NCBI GenBank assembly: GCA_963817015.1 | Contig: CAWFMV010000010.1 | Location: 186,001-250,000, forward strand | Length of the DNA stretch: 64,000 bases | Reading direction: 5' to 3' | Origin: VAZQ01 sp963817015 | GTDB taxonomy: Bacteria; Pseudomonadota; Alphaproteobacteria; Rhizobiales; Xanthobacteraceae | Shown here: positions 1 to 11,117 of the stretch, piece after piece | How positions within the stretch are numbered: the first letter of the stretch is position 1 | Layout: every line of letters begins with the position of its first letter | Notes under the pieces: generated by a model | Told to the model about the DNA's origin: nothing | Seen by the model: the letters and a program-made list of their open reading frames with translations, nothing else | The model's database searches: none | Translations under genes and position numbers: made by a program

Positions 1-1478
1 TCGAGCGTCAGAACGATCTCGCGTCCGTCCTTGCTGCCGAGCGACGCCATCAGCTCGGTGAAATACATCGGCCGCGCCGCCAGCGCCTGCTCGACGGTCT
101 GATAGCGAGCCGCCGGCTCGATCCGCGTCGCGCTCACCACCCGCGCCTCGATGCCGTCCTTGGCGCAGCGGCGCCGGTCAGATCGAAGCCGGCCTTGGTG
201 GTGAGCCGATCAGCGCCCGCCATCACGTCCATCGGAAACGCCATCTGGCCGGGCACCAGCACGAGGTCCGGTCGGCGCGGAAGCGATTGGCCATCGCCCA
301 TTCGATGTCGTCATCGGAGAAGACGTCGACGTCCTCATCCACCACATAGACATGCGCACGAACGGGATCGCAAGCACGTCGTGATCGCGTCGCGGGCGCG
401 ACCTTGCGCGCTGCGCGCCAGCGCCACGCGCGCATGCAGGAGACCGCTCGCGCTCGCGACCGCATAGACCGCAGACGCCGCAATGCCGGCCTCCTCGAGG
501 AGCTGCATGATGCGCGCTTCGATGATGACTCCGCATCTGATGCGAATGCTCCGTGCGCGCCAGTAAACCGCGTGCCATGCAGCACGGTCTGATGCAGCGC
601 GATCCTTGCGCATGCGTGATCGCGGTGACGTGGAAGACCGGATCGACATGCACCGGTCCGTAGTAGCCGAGGAACTCGCCATAGGGCCCTTCGATCTCGG
701 AGTAGCCGGCCTTGTCGAAATAGCCCTCGACGATGATCTCGGCGTCGGCCGGCACCAGCAGGCCGTTCGAGACCGCGCGCACCATCGGCAACGGCGCGCC
801 GCGCATCGTCCCGACGAGATCGAACTCGTCGAGCGCGGAGGCGCGCACGCTGGCGGTGACGAAATCGAGCGGATGCGATCCGATCGCGAAGTTGACCGGC
901 AGGTGCTCGCCGCGCGCCGACCGCATTCCAGGAACATGCGCGGAGGTCGGACATCTGCGTGAGGTTCGAGCGCATGGTCGTGCGCGAGCGCAGCATCAGC
1001 CGCCGGCAGCCGACGTTGCGCCGCCCGGTCACCGGATCGACCGAGTAGTCGATCGCCGACGAGATATACGGCGCGCCGTCATACTGGTGCTGCACATGGA
1101 ACGGCAGCCGCATCAGGTCGATGGCATCGCCGGTCAGGACCACCTGCTGCACCGGCGCGTCGCCCTGCGGAATTTCGAACGGCCTTCTGTGGGCTCTGCA
1201 TCCGGCGCGCCATACTCGGCGCCAGCGCGCGCTCGTCGGCGAGGCCGAAGGCGGCCGCCATGCGCCGGCGGCTGCCGCCGACGGCGCCGACGATCTCGAA
1301 ATGCTCGGCCCGGCATTCTTGAACAGCGTCGCCTTCGGACGAGGCTTCGATGATGGCGCTGATATCGGCCAAGTGCGACCGGCTCAGCATGAATCTCGAC
1401 CTCACCCAAGTCCTGCAACTGATCGACAAAACGCCGGAGCCGAAATCGATCCAGGTCCACACGCGGAACCGCAGTCAT
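1..1478 (-). CDS. UbiD family decarboxylase (copy 1), frameshifted, cut by left edge
   Basis: UbiD-type enzymes use prenylated FMN for reversible decarboxylation of aromatic or conjugated acids in the cytosol. The start is the ATG at 1476-1478 (MTAVPRVDLDRFRLRRFV). About 490 codons are visible, close to full family length, so only the far C-terminus is lost at the window edge. Family stretches appear in different frames: LPFHVQHQYDGAPYISSA around 1040-1110 and EGYFDKAGYSEIEGPYGEF around 680-740. Several single-base shifts (near 1350, 1150, 930, 600 and 360) break the frame. The gene is divergent from the solute receptor at 1672. A UbiX-type flavin prenyltransferase is not in the window. The substrate cannot be read from sequence. 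Confidence 0.8.
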
Positions 1479-1671
1479 CGATGATCCTTATTCCCCTGCC
1501 CTTGCGCTTTGCCCCTCGGCGCGGCTTTTCGCCCCACCCATAACAGACCAAGCAATATCGGTGACAAACGAGTTTGCATCCCCGGTAATCTCCCCTAGCA
1601 TGCGTGTTTTCAGGTGGCCACACAGCGATTGGGGCAACCGAAAATCGCCAGAACATCGGAGGACGCGCTCC

Positions 1672-2752
1672 ATGATCGCTCGACCCGCATCGATGATCGC
1701 CTTGCTCGCCGCGCTGGCGGCGCCATTGCCTGCGCAGGCCGATCCGGTCGCCGATTTCTACCGCGGCAAGACGATTAACCTTGTGGTCGGCACCTCGGCC
1801 GGCAACGACTACGACTTCCGCGGCCGGCTGATCGCGCGCCACATGGGCCGCCACATTCCGGGCGAGCCCGTCATCGTGCCGCAGAACATGCCGGGCGCCG
1901 GCGGGATCAAGGCGGCGAACTACATCGCCGCGATCGCCCCCAAGGACGGCACTACCGTCCACATGATCATGACCAACATGATGGCGACGCAGGCGATCGG
2001 CACCTGCCGGCGTGCGAGTTCGATACGCGCCAGTTCCGCTGGATCGGCAACACCACCAGCTCGCCGAACGTGATCAACTCCTGGCACACCTCGGGCATCA
2101 CCAAGATCGAGCAGGTCAAGACCAAGGAGCTGATCGTCGGCGCGCCCGCAAGGGCACCGCCGGCGTGATCTACGCCACCGCTGCTCAACAAGCTTGCCGG
2201 CATGAAGTTCAAGATCGTCACCGGCTATCCGGGCGGCAACGAGGTCAACATCGCGATGGAGCGCGGCGAGGTGCACGGCCGCGGCTCGAACTCCTGGGCC
2301 TCCTGGAAGTCGACCAAGCCGGAGTGGATCACGCGAGAAGAAGATCATCATGCTGGTGCAGGTCGGGCTCAAGCGCGATGGCGAGCTTGCCGACGTGCCG
2401 CTGCTCATCGAGCTCGCCAGCAACGATCGTCGACCGCCAGCTGATGACATTCGTCTCGGCAGAGACCGCGATCTCGCGCGCGCTCGTCACCACGCCGGGC
2501 GTGCCGCCCGAGCGGGTCGAGGCCCTGCGCCGCGCCTTCGACGCCACCATGAAGGACCCGCAGTTCATGGCCGAGGCCGACAAAGCCAAGATGGATATCA
2601 GCCCGATGACGGGCGAGGAGTCGCAGGTGATCGCCGACTCGATCGTCAACACGCCGCCCGATGTCATTGCCCATGCGCAAGAGATTTCTGGGCGATCTGC
2701 TGCGGTAGCGCACTCGATCTGGAGTAAGTGCCATGCGCAGCTTGAGCTTTGA
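1672..2752 (+). CDS. Bug-type (TctC-like) periplasmic solute receptor 1, frameshifted
   Basis: This is an extracytoplasmic receptor of the tripartite tricarboxylate transporter (Bug) family; members bind small organic acids in the periplasm. The start is the ATG at 1672, preceded by GGAGGA at 1658-1663, and a signal peptide follows, ending near PLPAQA. Mature-domain landmarks are YRGKTINLVVGTSAGNDYD and VIVPQNMPGAGGIKAANYI, then, in other frames, FDTRQFRWIGNTTS and FKIVTGYPGGNEVNIAMERG. The C-terminal part (VPPERVEALRRAFDATMKD) is typical. Single-base shifts lie near 2005, 2148, 2180, 2335 and 2430. Length, about 355 codons, is normal. The stop overlaps the start of the next receptor gene. 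No TctA/TctB membrane subunits are adjacent. Confidence 0.82.
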
Positions 2753-3739
2753 TCGCAGCCACCCTCGCGACGGCCGCCCTCGCCGGCACTCCAGCCGCTG
2801 CGCAGACCGCAAAGGTCGAAGAAGGCGTCATGGCGGTGCCGGTCGTGGGGCTCGCCTTCAGCCTCGGCTATCTCGCCGACGATCTGAACCTGTGGGAGAA
2901 GCACGGCGTCCGCATCAAGACCGTGCAGATCTCCGGCATCGGCGCCATGAATGCAGTGATCTCGGGCAGCGCCGACTTCACCCAGTCCTCCGGCAGCGCA
3001 GTGACGCGGGCGGCGGCGCGCGGACAGAAGCTCGTCGGCATCGTCGGCACCATCAACCGGCCGAGCGTGCAGATCATTCTGCGCAAGGATGTGGCGTCGG
3101 GGTTCGATCCAAAGGCACCCGTCGAGCAGCGCGTCAAGGCGCTGCGCGGCCGCACGATCGCAGTCGACGCGGTCAACTCCGTGATCCATGCCTATGTGCG
3201 CTATCTCGCCAAACGCTCAGGCTTCGACCCGGAAGAGATCCGCATCGCGGTGCTGCAGCCGCCCAACATGCTGGCCGCGCTGCAAACCAAGCAGGTCGAC
3301 GGTTTCGCCATGGCACCGCCCTGGGTGCAGAAGCCGTTGCTCGACGGCGAAGCCGTGATGGTGGCAAGCGGCCCGGATGGCGATCCGGCCGAGCTGGCGC
3401 CATTCGCCAACACGTTGGTGGCGACCAAGCCCGACACCTGCGCCAAGCGCAAGGCACTGTGCGAGGGCGTCGGCGCGACCTTCCGCGAGGCGGCGTCGCA
3501 TCATGCTCGACCGCCCGAACGAGGCGCTGGCGCTGCTCAAGAAGCGGTTTCCGCAATTCGACGATCGCCAGCTCGCGGTTGCGTTCGAGGATATCCGCAA
3601 GATCACGCCGCGCGACCTGCGGCTCACCGCCGAGGCGTTCGAGAACGCGGAGCGTTTCAACGTCGAGGCGGGGCTGCTCAAGCCGGACGAGACGCTAAAG
3701 TCCTACGATGGCTTCTTCACCGACCAGTTCGTGAAGTGA
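2733..3739 (+). CDS. NMT1/SsuA-type ABC transporter substrate-binding protein, frameshifted
   Basis: This is a periplasmic binding protein of the nitrate/sulfonate/taurine (NMT1-like) class. The likely start is the ATG at 2733 (MRSLSF), with one missing base near 2750; the signal peptide then continues as IAATLATAALAGTPAAAQ. The mature protein reads LAFSLGYLADDLNLWEKHG and VISGSADFTQSSGSAVTRAA, then AALQTKQVDGFAMAPPW. A second shift near 3500 moves the reading to LDRPNEALALLKKRFPQ and the C-terminus SYDGFFTDQFVK. Length, about 335 residues, is normal. It overlaps the end of the preceding receptor gene, which suggests one transcript. No cognate permease or ATPase lies nearby. Confidence 0.8.
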
Positions 3740-3755
3740 GGTCGGTGCCACACCC

Positions 3756-3847
3756 CCGTTCGTCCCCGCGCAAGCGGGGACCCAGGGCCATTTGCTCCAG
3801 TTCTTGACTTTGTTGCACTGGGTCCCTGCTTCCGCAGGGACGAACGG
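3756..3847. repeat. REP-like double-hairpin repeat
   Basis: The outer arms CCGTTCGTCCC (3756-3766) and GGGACGAACGG (3837-3847) are exact reverse complements. Each side is itself a hairpin: GTCCCCGC-gcaa-GCGGGGAC at 3762-3781 and GTCCCTGC-ttcc-GCAGGGAC at 3822-3841. Paired-hairpin elements of this kind are scattered between genes in Bradyrhizobium and relatives (knowledge, not checked here). It sits between two convergent genes, where it could also stop transcription from either side. Confidence 0.8.
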
Positions 3848-3856
3848 AGTAGACGT

Positions 3857-5162
3857 CTAGAATTGTGCGATCATCCCCCGGCACTCGCCGAACCCGATTG
3901 AGACAAAGCCGTCGCGCGCACAGGAGGCGCGCATGATCACCTCGTCGCCATCCTCCAGGAAGCGGCGCGTTTCGCCCGAGGCGAGCGTCACCGGCTCGCG
4001 GCCGCCGCGCGTGAGCTCCAGCAGGCTCCCCAATCCATCAGCGGTTGGCGCCGAGATGGTACCGGTGCCGATGAGATCGCCAGGCTCGAGATTGCAGCCG
4101 CCGCAGGCGTGGTGGGTAATCATCTGGCCAACAGTCCAATAGAGATGTCGCGCATTGCTCCGTGCCAGCAGATGCGGCGGCTTGCCTTGCGCTTTCAGGC
4201 CAGGGGTCTCGATCAACACCTCGAGCGTGATATCGAAGGCGGCGTCCGGCTGCGTGCTCGCGAGATAATCGAGCGGCCGCGGATCGCCGGCGGGACGTTC
4301 CGCTTGCGGGATCCGAAACGGCGCCAGCGCTTCCGGCGTCACCACGAAGGGTGAGATCGTGGTGGCGAAGCTCTTGGCCAGGAACGGCCCCAGCGGCTGA
4401 TACTCCCAGGCCTGGATGTCGCGCGCCGACCAGTCGTTGAGCAGGCAGAAACCAGCGATGTGCTCCTCGGCCTCGCCGATCGGGATCGGCGCGCCGCGCG
4501 TATTGCCCGGCCCGACGAAGACCCCGAGCTCGAGCTCATAGTCGAGATAGCGCGATGGCCCGAAGCTCGGCTCGGTCTCCGAGCTTGGCTTGCGCTGGCC
4601 ACTCGGCCGCTGAATGGGCGCGCCCGAAGCCACGACCGACGAGGCGCGGCCGTGATAGCCGATCGGCATGTGCTTGTAGTTGGGAAGCAGCGGATTGTCA
4701 GGCCGCAGCATGCGGCCCGTGTTGGTCGCATGATGAATGCCGGCGAAGAAATCGGTGTAGTCGCCGATGCGAGCCGGCAGATGCAGCCGGCAATCTGCCA
4801 GCTTGTGCAGCAGCACCGGCGCCATGGGCTGCACGCGGGCGCGCGCGTTACCATCGGCTGCAAGCAGGTCCGACAAGGCGGCACGCAAGGCCTGACGCGG
4901 CTTCGCCCCAAATGCGAACAGCGGGTTGAGCAGCGGGCCCGAGGCCGCCTGGGCGGCGCTCGCCGCATCGCCGGAGAACAGCCCGGCGGCACAAGCCTGC
5001 CTGAGATCGACGATCTCGCTCACCGATCGCGACCCCGCCGCGCGGCATTCCGCCGCGCGCGCTGAAGATCACAAACGGCAGGTTCTGGATCGGAAAGTCA
5101 GGGTGGCCGTTGGCGCTTTCGACCCAGCTTTGACGGCGCGGGTCATGGGTTGCATCGATCAT
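3857..5162 (-). CDS. fahA: fumarylacetoacetase, one frameshift near the N-terminus
   Basis: This enzyme hydrolyses 4-fumarylacetoacetate to fumarate and acetoacetate, the last step of tyrosine/homogentisate degradation. The start is the ATG at 5160-5162 (MIDATHDPRRQSWVESANG). One shift near 5020, just after MPRGGVAIG, joins the second frame (VDLRQACAAGLFSG). The catalytic core is intact: DYTDFFAGIHHATNTGRML, PNYKHMPIGYHGRASSVV, LDYELELGVFVGPGN and NDWSARDIQAWEYQPLGPF. Length, about 430 residues, matches the family. No homogentisate dioxygenase is in the window. It converges on the ABC receptor gene across the REP element. Confidence 0.92.
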
Positions 5163-5284
5163 GGATACTTTCACGCTGGCGGGATGTGAGGCGGGGCGCG
5201 GGGATTCAACTGCGGGAGACTCGATTTGTCCATCGGGCTCGCTAGAATTGCGCACCATGAAGCTGGAGCAAACTGGAGAGGACC

Positions 5285-6264
5285 ATGCGGCGACGCGATT
5301 TCGTAGCGGGCGGAGCCGCAGCGCTCACCGGCCTCATATCACCGCTCGCGGGCCGCGCTCAGTCCGGCTACCCGACCAAGCAGATCCACCTCGTGGTGCC
5401 GACCTCCGCCGGCGGCGTACATGACGTGATCGGCCGCATCTGGGCGGACCGGGTCAAGTCCTCGCTCGGCACCATCATCATCGAGAACCGCGCCGGCGGC
5501 GGCTCGTCGATCGGCCTCAACTACGTGGCACAGCAACCGGCCGACGGCCACCTTCTGCTGGTCGGCAGCACCAGCACGCTGGTGCTGCGCGAGGGCGGCA
5601 ACAATCGCGCCTACGACGCGCTGAAGGACATCCGCTCGGCCTCAATCGTGGCGACCACCTCGACCTCGATCGCGGTGCACCCGTCGCTGCCGATCCACTC
5701 GGTCAAGGAGCTGATCGCCTATGCCAAGGCCAATCCGGGCAAGCTGTCGTATGGCTCCGGCGGCGTCGGCGCGATCACCCACATCACACCGGAGCTGTTC
5801 AAGCAGCGGGCCGGCGGGCTCGACATCCTGCACGTACCCTACCGCGGCATCGCGCCCGCCATGAACGATCTCCTCGGCGGCAATATCGGGGTCATCTTCC
5901 CCAACATCACGTCGCAGGTCGTGGCGCTGCATCGCTCCGGCAAGCTTCGCATCCTCGCCGTCAACGCGCCCGCGCGGCTCGATGCCGCGCCCGACATCCC
6001 GACAGCCCAAGAAGAAGGGCTCGACAATTTCGTGTCGCAGATCTTCTTCGGGATCTTCGCGGCGATTGGAACCCAGAAAGCCGATCCTCGAGCAGATCAA
6101 CGAGGTCACGCAGGCCGAATGGGCCGACAAGGCATTCCAGACCAAGCTGTTCGAATTCGGGCTTCGAGCCGATGCTCGGCTACGGACCGGACCGCTCGGA
6201 CCAGTATATGCGCGACGAGTTCGCCAAGTGGGGCCCGGTGGTCCAGAAGATTCAGGGGCCGTGA
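5285..6264 (+). CDS. Bug-type (TctC-like) solute receptor 2, frameshifted near the C-terminus
   Basis: This is a periplasmic receptor of the tripartite tricarboxylate (Bug) family. The start is the ATG at 5285, with GGAGAGGA just upstream. The N-terminus MRRRDFVAGGAAALTG carries an RRRDF motif suggesting Tat export. The body is in one frame through LSYGSGGVGAITHITPELF and LDILHVPYRGIAPAMNDLL, both classic family blocks. Shifts near 6070 and 6170 precede the real C-terminus (YMRDEFAKWGPVVQKIQGP), which stops at 6262-6264. Length, about 326 residues, is normal. The XDH-family gene starts 5 bp after this stop, so the two are probably co-transcribed. Confidence 0.87.
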
Positions 6265-6268
6265 GCGC

Positions 6269-8640
6269 GTGAAGGAGCCGCACGCCGCAACGGCAGGCAA
6301 CGACACGGCGCGGACCTTCATGGGCCGCGCGGTCACGCGCCTCGAGGACAACACGCTCCTGCGTGGCAGCGGCCGCTTCATCGACGACATCGCCCTGCCC
6401 GGGCTCCTGCATGCGTGCTTCGTCCGCAGCCCGGTGGCGCATGCGCGCCTCACCGGCATCGATGCCGGACAAGGCGCGCGCCTTGCCGGGCGTGCAGGCG
6501 GTTCTCACCTATCGCGACCTGCGTCCGCATCTGACCTGCGACCGGGTGCCGCTCGCGCTGCCGGTGCCCGCGATCAGGTTTCATGTCGATCCGCGCTATC
6601 TCGCCGATGACGAGCTTTGCTACGTGGGCGAGCCGGTGGCGCTGGTCGTGGCTGAGAGCCGCGCCATCGCGGAGGATGCGGCAAGCCAGGTTGCACTCGA
6701 CTTATGATCTCCTGCCGGCCGTCGTCGACCCGCGCGACGGGCTCAAGCCATCCGCTCCCAAGGCACGGCTCGATTGTCCCGACAATCTCGTGGCGCACTG
6801 GGTCGTCGACCTATGGCGACGTCGAGGCCGCGTTCGCGCGCGCGGCGCACCGCGTATCGCAGACATTTCCGCATGAACAAAGGCGGCGGCCACTCGATCG
6901 AGGCACGCGGCGTGGTCGCACGCTTCGACCGGCTGGAGAACCTGCTGACGGTCTGGGATTCGACCCAGATGCCGCACAAGGCGAAGCGCGTGCTGGTCGA
7001 CGCGCTGGGCCTGACCGAGAGCGAGGTGCGCGTGATCGCGCCCGACGTCGGTGGCGGCTTCGGACCGAAGAATCCGTTCTACCCGGAGGAACTCGCAATC
7101 CCCGCCGCTGCGATCCTGCTCGATCGCCCCGTCAAATGGATCGAGGATCGCCGCGAGAGCTTCACCGCCACCAACCACGAGCGCGTGCAGGAATGGGAGG
7201 TCGAAGCGGCCGCCGACGCAGAGGGAAAGCTGCTCGCGATCCGCGGCCATTTCCGTCACGACCATGGCGCGTTCACGCCTTCGGGCCTGTCACTGCCGCA
7301 GAACGCCACCACCAACCTGCTCGGCCCCTACGTGCTGCCGGCGCTGAAACTCGAAGTGTCGGCCTGCCTCACCAACATGGTGGCGGCGACCTCGACACGC
7401 GGTGCCGGCCGGCCGCAGGGCACATTCGTGATGGAGCGCCTGCTCGACCGCATCGCGGATGAGCTTGGGATCGCGCGCGACGTCGTGCGACTGCGCAATC
7501 TCGTACAGCCCGAGCAGATGCCCTACGTGACGCAGGTGAAGACGCGCGACGGCCTGCCGATGACCTATGACAGTGGCGACTATCCCGAATGTCAGCGCCG
7601 CGCACTCGCGGCGGCGGGCTATGCCGACTTCCCCGTCCGGCGGGAAGCCGCCCGGCGCGAGGGACGGTTCATCGGGATCGGGCTCTCGAACTACGTGGAA
7701 GGCACCGGTCGCGGCCCGTTCGAGAGCGCCACGGTGCGGATCGGCCCCTCTGGCAGGATCGTGGTCTCGACCGGCGCCGCGGCGCAGGGCCAGGGCACTC
7801 ACACGATGCTGGCGCAGCTCGCCGCCGACGCCTTCGGGGTGCGTCCGGAGATGATCGCAGGTGATGAGCGGCGACACCGCCGCGACCCCACTCGGCCACG
7901 GCGCCTATGCGAGCCGTCAGGCCGTGGTTGCCGGCAACGCCGTGCACCTCGCCGCCCGCATGGTCGCCGACAAGGCACGCCAGACGGCCGCCGCGATGCT
8001 CGAGGTTTCACCTGACGATCTCGAGCTGGTCGATGGACTGGTGCGCGTCAAGGGCGCCGACCTCAAGAGAACGCTGGGGCAGCTCGCGCACACACTTAGC
8101 GGAGTCGCGGGCTTTGCGTTGCCGGCCAACATCACGCCGGGACTGTCGGCTTCGGTCGACTATCAGCCGCCGGCGATCACCTACACCAACGGCAGCCATG
8201 TCGTTGAGGTCGAGGTCGACATCGAGACCGGCATCGTGCGGCTCCTGCGTTACGTCGTCGTGCACGACTGCGGCCGCATGATCAATCCGATGATGGTCGA
8301 AGGCCAGGTCCATGGCGGCGTCGCGCACGGCATCGGCATGACGCTCTATGAGCGGATGCGCTTCGACGAGACCGGCCAGCCGCTCACGGTGACCTACGCG
8401 GACTATCTGCTGCCGACGTCCGATTGCGTTCCGCCGATCGAGATTCATCACATGGAGTCGCCGACACCGCTCAATCCACTGGGGGTCAAAGGCGCGGCTG
8501 AAAGCGGCACGATCGGCGCACCGCCTGCGATCGTGTCAGCGATCGAGGACGCATTGCGGCCGCTCAAGGTGCGCATCACGGATCTGCCGGTCACACCAGA
8601 TCGGCTGCGCGCCGTGATCAGCGCAGCACAGCGCCGCTAA
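6269..8640 (+). CDS. xanthine dehydrogenase family molybdopterin-binding subunit (copy 1), frameshifted
   Basis: This is the large, molybdenum-cofactor-binding subunit of an XDH/aldehyde oxidase-type hydroxylase; such enzymes oxidise N-heterocycles, aldehydes or aromatic CoA esters. The start is probably the GTG at 6269 (VKEPHAATAGND), with ATG 6319 as alternative. The N-terminal domain shows LRGSGRFIDDIALPG and DELCYVGEPVALVVAESRA. The Mo-pterin domain shows PDVGGGFGPKN, TRGAGRPQGTFVMERLLDR and GIGLSNYVEGTGRGPFES. The end is clean: VHDCGRMINPMMVEGQVHGG and GVKGAAESGTIGAPPAIV, with the C-terminal catalytic Glu in the expected context. Shifts lie near 6475, 6705, 6810, 6870 and 7860. No 2Fe-2S or FAD subunit genes are adjacent. 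Confidence 0.88.
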
Positions 8641-8723
8641 TAGCGAGTCGATAATGTTAATATCGCGCTTCGGCTGGCACCGCCGACCGCCGGTGGTTAC
8701 TGACGCTCGAACATCAAGAAAAA

Positions 8724-8754
8724 AGGGGCCGCCGGGGGAGCCGTCGCGGCCCCT
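8724..8754 (-). terminator. intrinsic terminator, minus strand
   Basis: AGGGGCCGC (8724-8732) and GCGGCCCCT (8746-8754) form a perfect 9-bp stem with a 13-nt loop. On the minus strand the stem is followed directly by a run of six or seven U. This is a textbook rho-independent terminator pointing left. It is oriented for a minus-strand transcript coming from the otherwise empty 8.8-9.4 kb interval, not for the plus-strand XDH-family gene ending at 8640. Confidence 0.75.
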
Positions 8755-8922
8755 GAGTCTCTGATGACATAAGAGCAACCAGTCACTAACCACGTACACA
8801 CGAGGTCGTACGCGACGGCCAACTCGCTTTGCTCGTACGGGCGAGCGCAGCAACTCAACCGCTCAACTTAACGACTGCTTCGGAGGCACGTTGACGCCAC
8901 CCCAGCCCCAGCATTTGCCTCG

Positions 8923-9249
8923 TCAAACGTTGGTGTCGGCTTGATACTTGAGTCGCGTCGGATACGTCGTCACTGTGCTACCGCTCCCAACTTTGTGAGG
9001 TGTTATCCACCGACGGTGCGCGTTGCTGAATCTTCTTTCACAACCTGCGAGCGCGAACGTCATTCGTAAGATGGCGACAACGTTCGAATGATCGCTCTGG
9101 TTCCACGCGTCGAACGAGATGCGACCAATTGACTCATGCAGATTTCGATTTGCGCCGACGGACGTCATCAAAGTTGCAGACCTCGCACTCACGTCCTCGC
9201 GCGAGTCGATGACAAAATCGCTCACTGCGATATCGCGTACGCCACACAC
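8923..9249 (-). CDS. hypothetical protein (weak)
   Basis: This is an open frame of 108 codons from a GTG at 9249; an internal GTG at the ninth codon (reading SDFVIDSRED) is an alternative start. No family is recognised and no signal peptide or membrane segment is visible. The main support is positional: a strong minus-strand terminator lies 170 bp downstream, so something is transcribed in this direction. Third-position GC looks lower than in neighbouring genes, so the ORF could be foreign, decayed, or non-coding RNA. Confidence 0.25.
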   Translation of the reverse strand: MCGVRDIAVSDFVIDSREDVSARSATLMTSVGANRNLHESIGRISFDAWNQSDHSNVVAILRMTFALAGCERRFSNAHRRWITPHKVGSGSTVTTYPTRLKYQADTNV

Positions 9250-9472
9250 ACGCAGCGCCGTGCATCAACGCCTCACGCGTTGCACCGACACGAGTCATTC
9301 CAGAGCCATCACCCCAATTTCGCTCGAGGCTTGACGGTCGCGTGGTGTTGTCCCGCCACCTGGACCAGACGATCAAGCTATCGGCCCTTCTCGGAATTGA
9401 GGCCGCGCACGGCTTGGCGAAGGCTGGCCCTCAGCGTAAAAGCGGAGCAGTTCCAAAGGGGAAACAACGCTA

Positions 9473-10959
9473 TGACCGCCGGCAGCAACCTCGCCCCGCA
9501 CATCGCCTACGACGACCTGCGCGAATGGCTCGCGCATCGCCGAGCGGCTCGGCGAGGTCAAGCACCGTGCAAGGGCGCGACCTGGCAGGAGGATATCGGG
9601 CTCGTCGCCGAGGCGATCCTGCGCGCCGAGAACGGCCCCTGCGTCGTGTTCGACGACGTGCCGGGCTGCCCGAAGGGCTTCCGGCTGCTGCTCAACATGT
9701 TCGCCGGCACAGCGCCGCAACATGACGTTCGGCTTTCCCGATCACCTGACCAAGTGGGAGCTCAGCGACGCCTATCGCGAGGCCTATCTGAAGGACCCGA
9801 AGATCATCCCGCACGAGATCGTCGAGAGACGGCCCGGTGTTCGAGAACATCATGATGGGCGACGACATCGACGTCACCAAGTTCCCCTCCCCGATCTGGC
9901 ACGAGAAGGACGGCGGCCGCTACATCGGCACCGGCACCTACAGCATCACCGCGACCCGGAGGAGAACTGGCTCAACGCCGGCGCCTATCGCGCGCAGGTG
10001 CACGACAAGAAGACCGTCGGCCTCGTCATGGCGAAGGGCCATCACGGCTGGATCCATCGCGAGAAATACTTCAAGCGCGGCGAGCCGATGCCGATCGCGA
10101 TGGTGGTCGGCGGCGATCCGATCGCGTTCTTCTACGGCGGCGTCGAAGCGCCCTACGGCACGTTCGAGCTCGACATCGTCGGCGGCATGCGCGGGCGGCC
10201 GACCAAGATGGTGCGCGGCAAGGTGACCGGCCTGCCGATTCCCGGCCAATGCCGAGATCGTGCTCGAAGGCTATGTCACGCCCGACAAGACACACCCGGA
10301 AGGCCCGTTCGGCGAATGGACCGGCCACTATGCCGGCGGCGTGCGCCAGATGCCGGTGATCGACATCAAGGCGATCTATCATCGCAACGATCCGATCCTG
10401 CTCGGCGTGCCGCCGATGGGCGCGGGACCCGACGAGATGGCGCGCTATCGCGCCGTGATGCGCTCGGCCATCATCAAGCAGAACATGGTCAATGCCGGCG
10501 TGCCGGGCATCAAGCAGGTCTGGTGCCACGAGGTCGGCGGCGCGCGCATGCTGCACGCGGTGTCGATCACGCAGCGCTATCCCGGCCACGCGGTGCAGGC
10601 CGCCCACATCGCCGCGCAATGCGGCGCCTCGGCCTATGCGTCGAAATATATCGTGGTGTGCGACGACGACGTCGACGTGACCAATCTCGACCACATGCTG
10701 TGGGCGATGATCACGCGCACCGATCCGGCCGAGTCGATCCAGTTCATCAAGGGCTCATGGGATTCCAACGCCGACCCGGCGATCCCGCCGGAGCGGCGCA
10801 AGGCCGGCGACATCACGCATTCGGTTGCGCTGATCAATGCCTGCAAGCCCTGGCACTGGCGCGAGCAATTCGCCGCCGTCCAACACGCCGAGCCCGGAGG
10901 TCGCGCGCAAGGCGCGCGAGAAGTTCGGCTGGCTGCTCGACGGTAAAGGCCAGGGGTAA
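9473..10959 (+). CDS. UbiD family decarboxylase (copy 2), frameshifted
   Basis: This is a second prFMN-dependent UbiD-type (de)carboxylase of about 495 codons. The start is the ATG at 9473 (MTAGSNLAPHIAYDDLREWL). Recognisable blocks are PCVVFDDVPGCPKGFRLLL, MMGDDIDVTKFPSPIWHEKD, KTVGLVMAKGHHGWIHREKY and GGDPIAFFYGGVEAPYGTFE. The C-terminal half is uninterrupted (GPFGEWTGHYAGG, DDDVDVTNLDHMLWAMITRT) and ends at the TAA 10957-10959. Shifts lie near 9545, 9715, 9830, 9960, 10250 and 10880. It is not a close duplicate of the gene at the left edge and probably acts on a different acid. Confidence 0.88.
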
Positions 10960-11117
10960 TGCGGCCATCCGTGCGACAGCCAGGCCGTTGCACCAGCGGC
11001 CGGAATAGCGCACCCTCCTCTCACTAGGCCCGGTTACACCTAGGGTGTGGTCGCGGCTTGATAGCGAGACCGGTCGAAGGCGTTCGACCGGCCGTCATAG
11101 CCTCGAGGGAGGAGCTA

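Larger units (their letters stand above)
8641..9472. other. 830-bp interval without a firm gene
   Basis: Between the XDH-family gene and the second UbiD gene, base composition is less GC-rich than around it. It holds the minus-strand terminator at 8724-8754 and the weak ORF at 8923-9249. No tRNA, repeat or insertion-sequence end was recognised. The last 100 bp would contain the promoter of the UbiD gene; AAAGGGGAAA at 9456-9465 is the only ribosome-binding-like purine stretch there. Confidence 0.5.

Noticed and set aside
6269..8640. Programmed frameshifting in the XDH-type gene
   Set aside because: Five or more shifts at unrelated sequences without slippery heptamers, and the same pattern in unrelated genes, point to sequence error.
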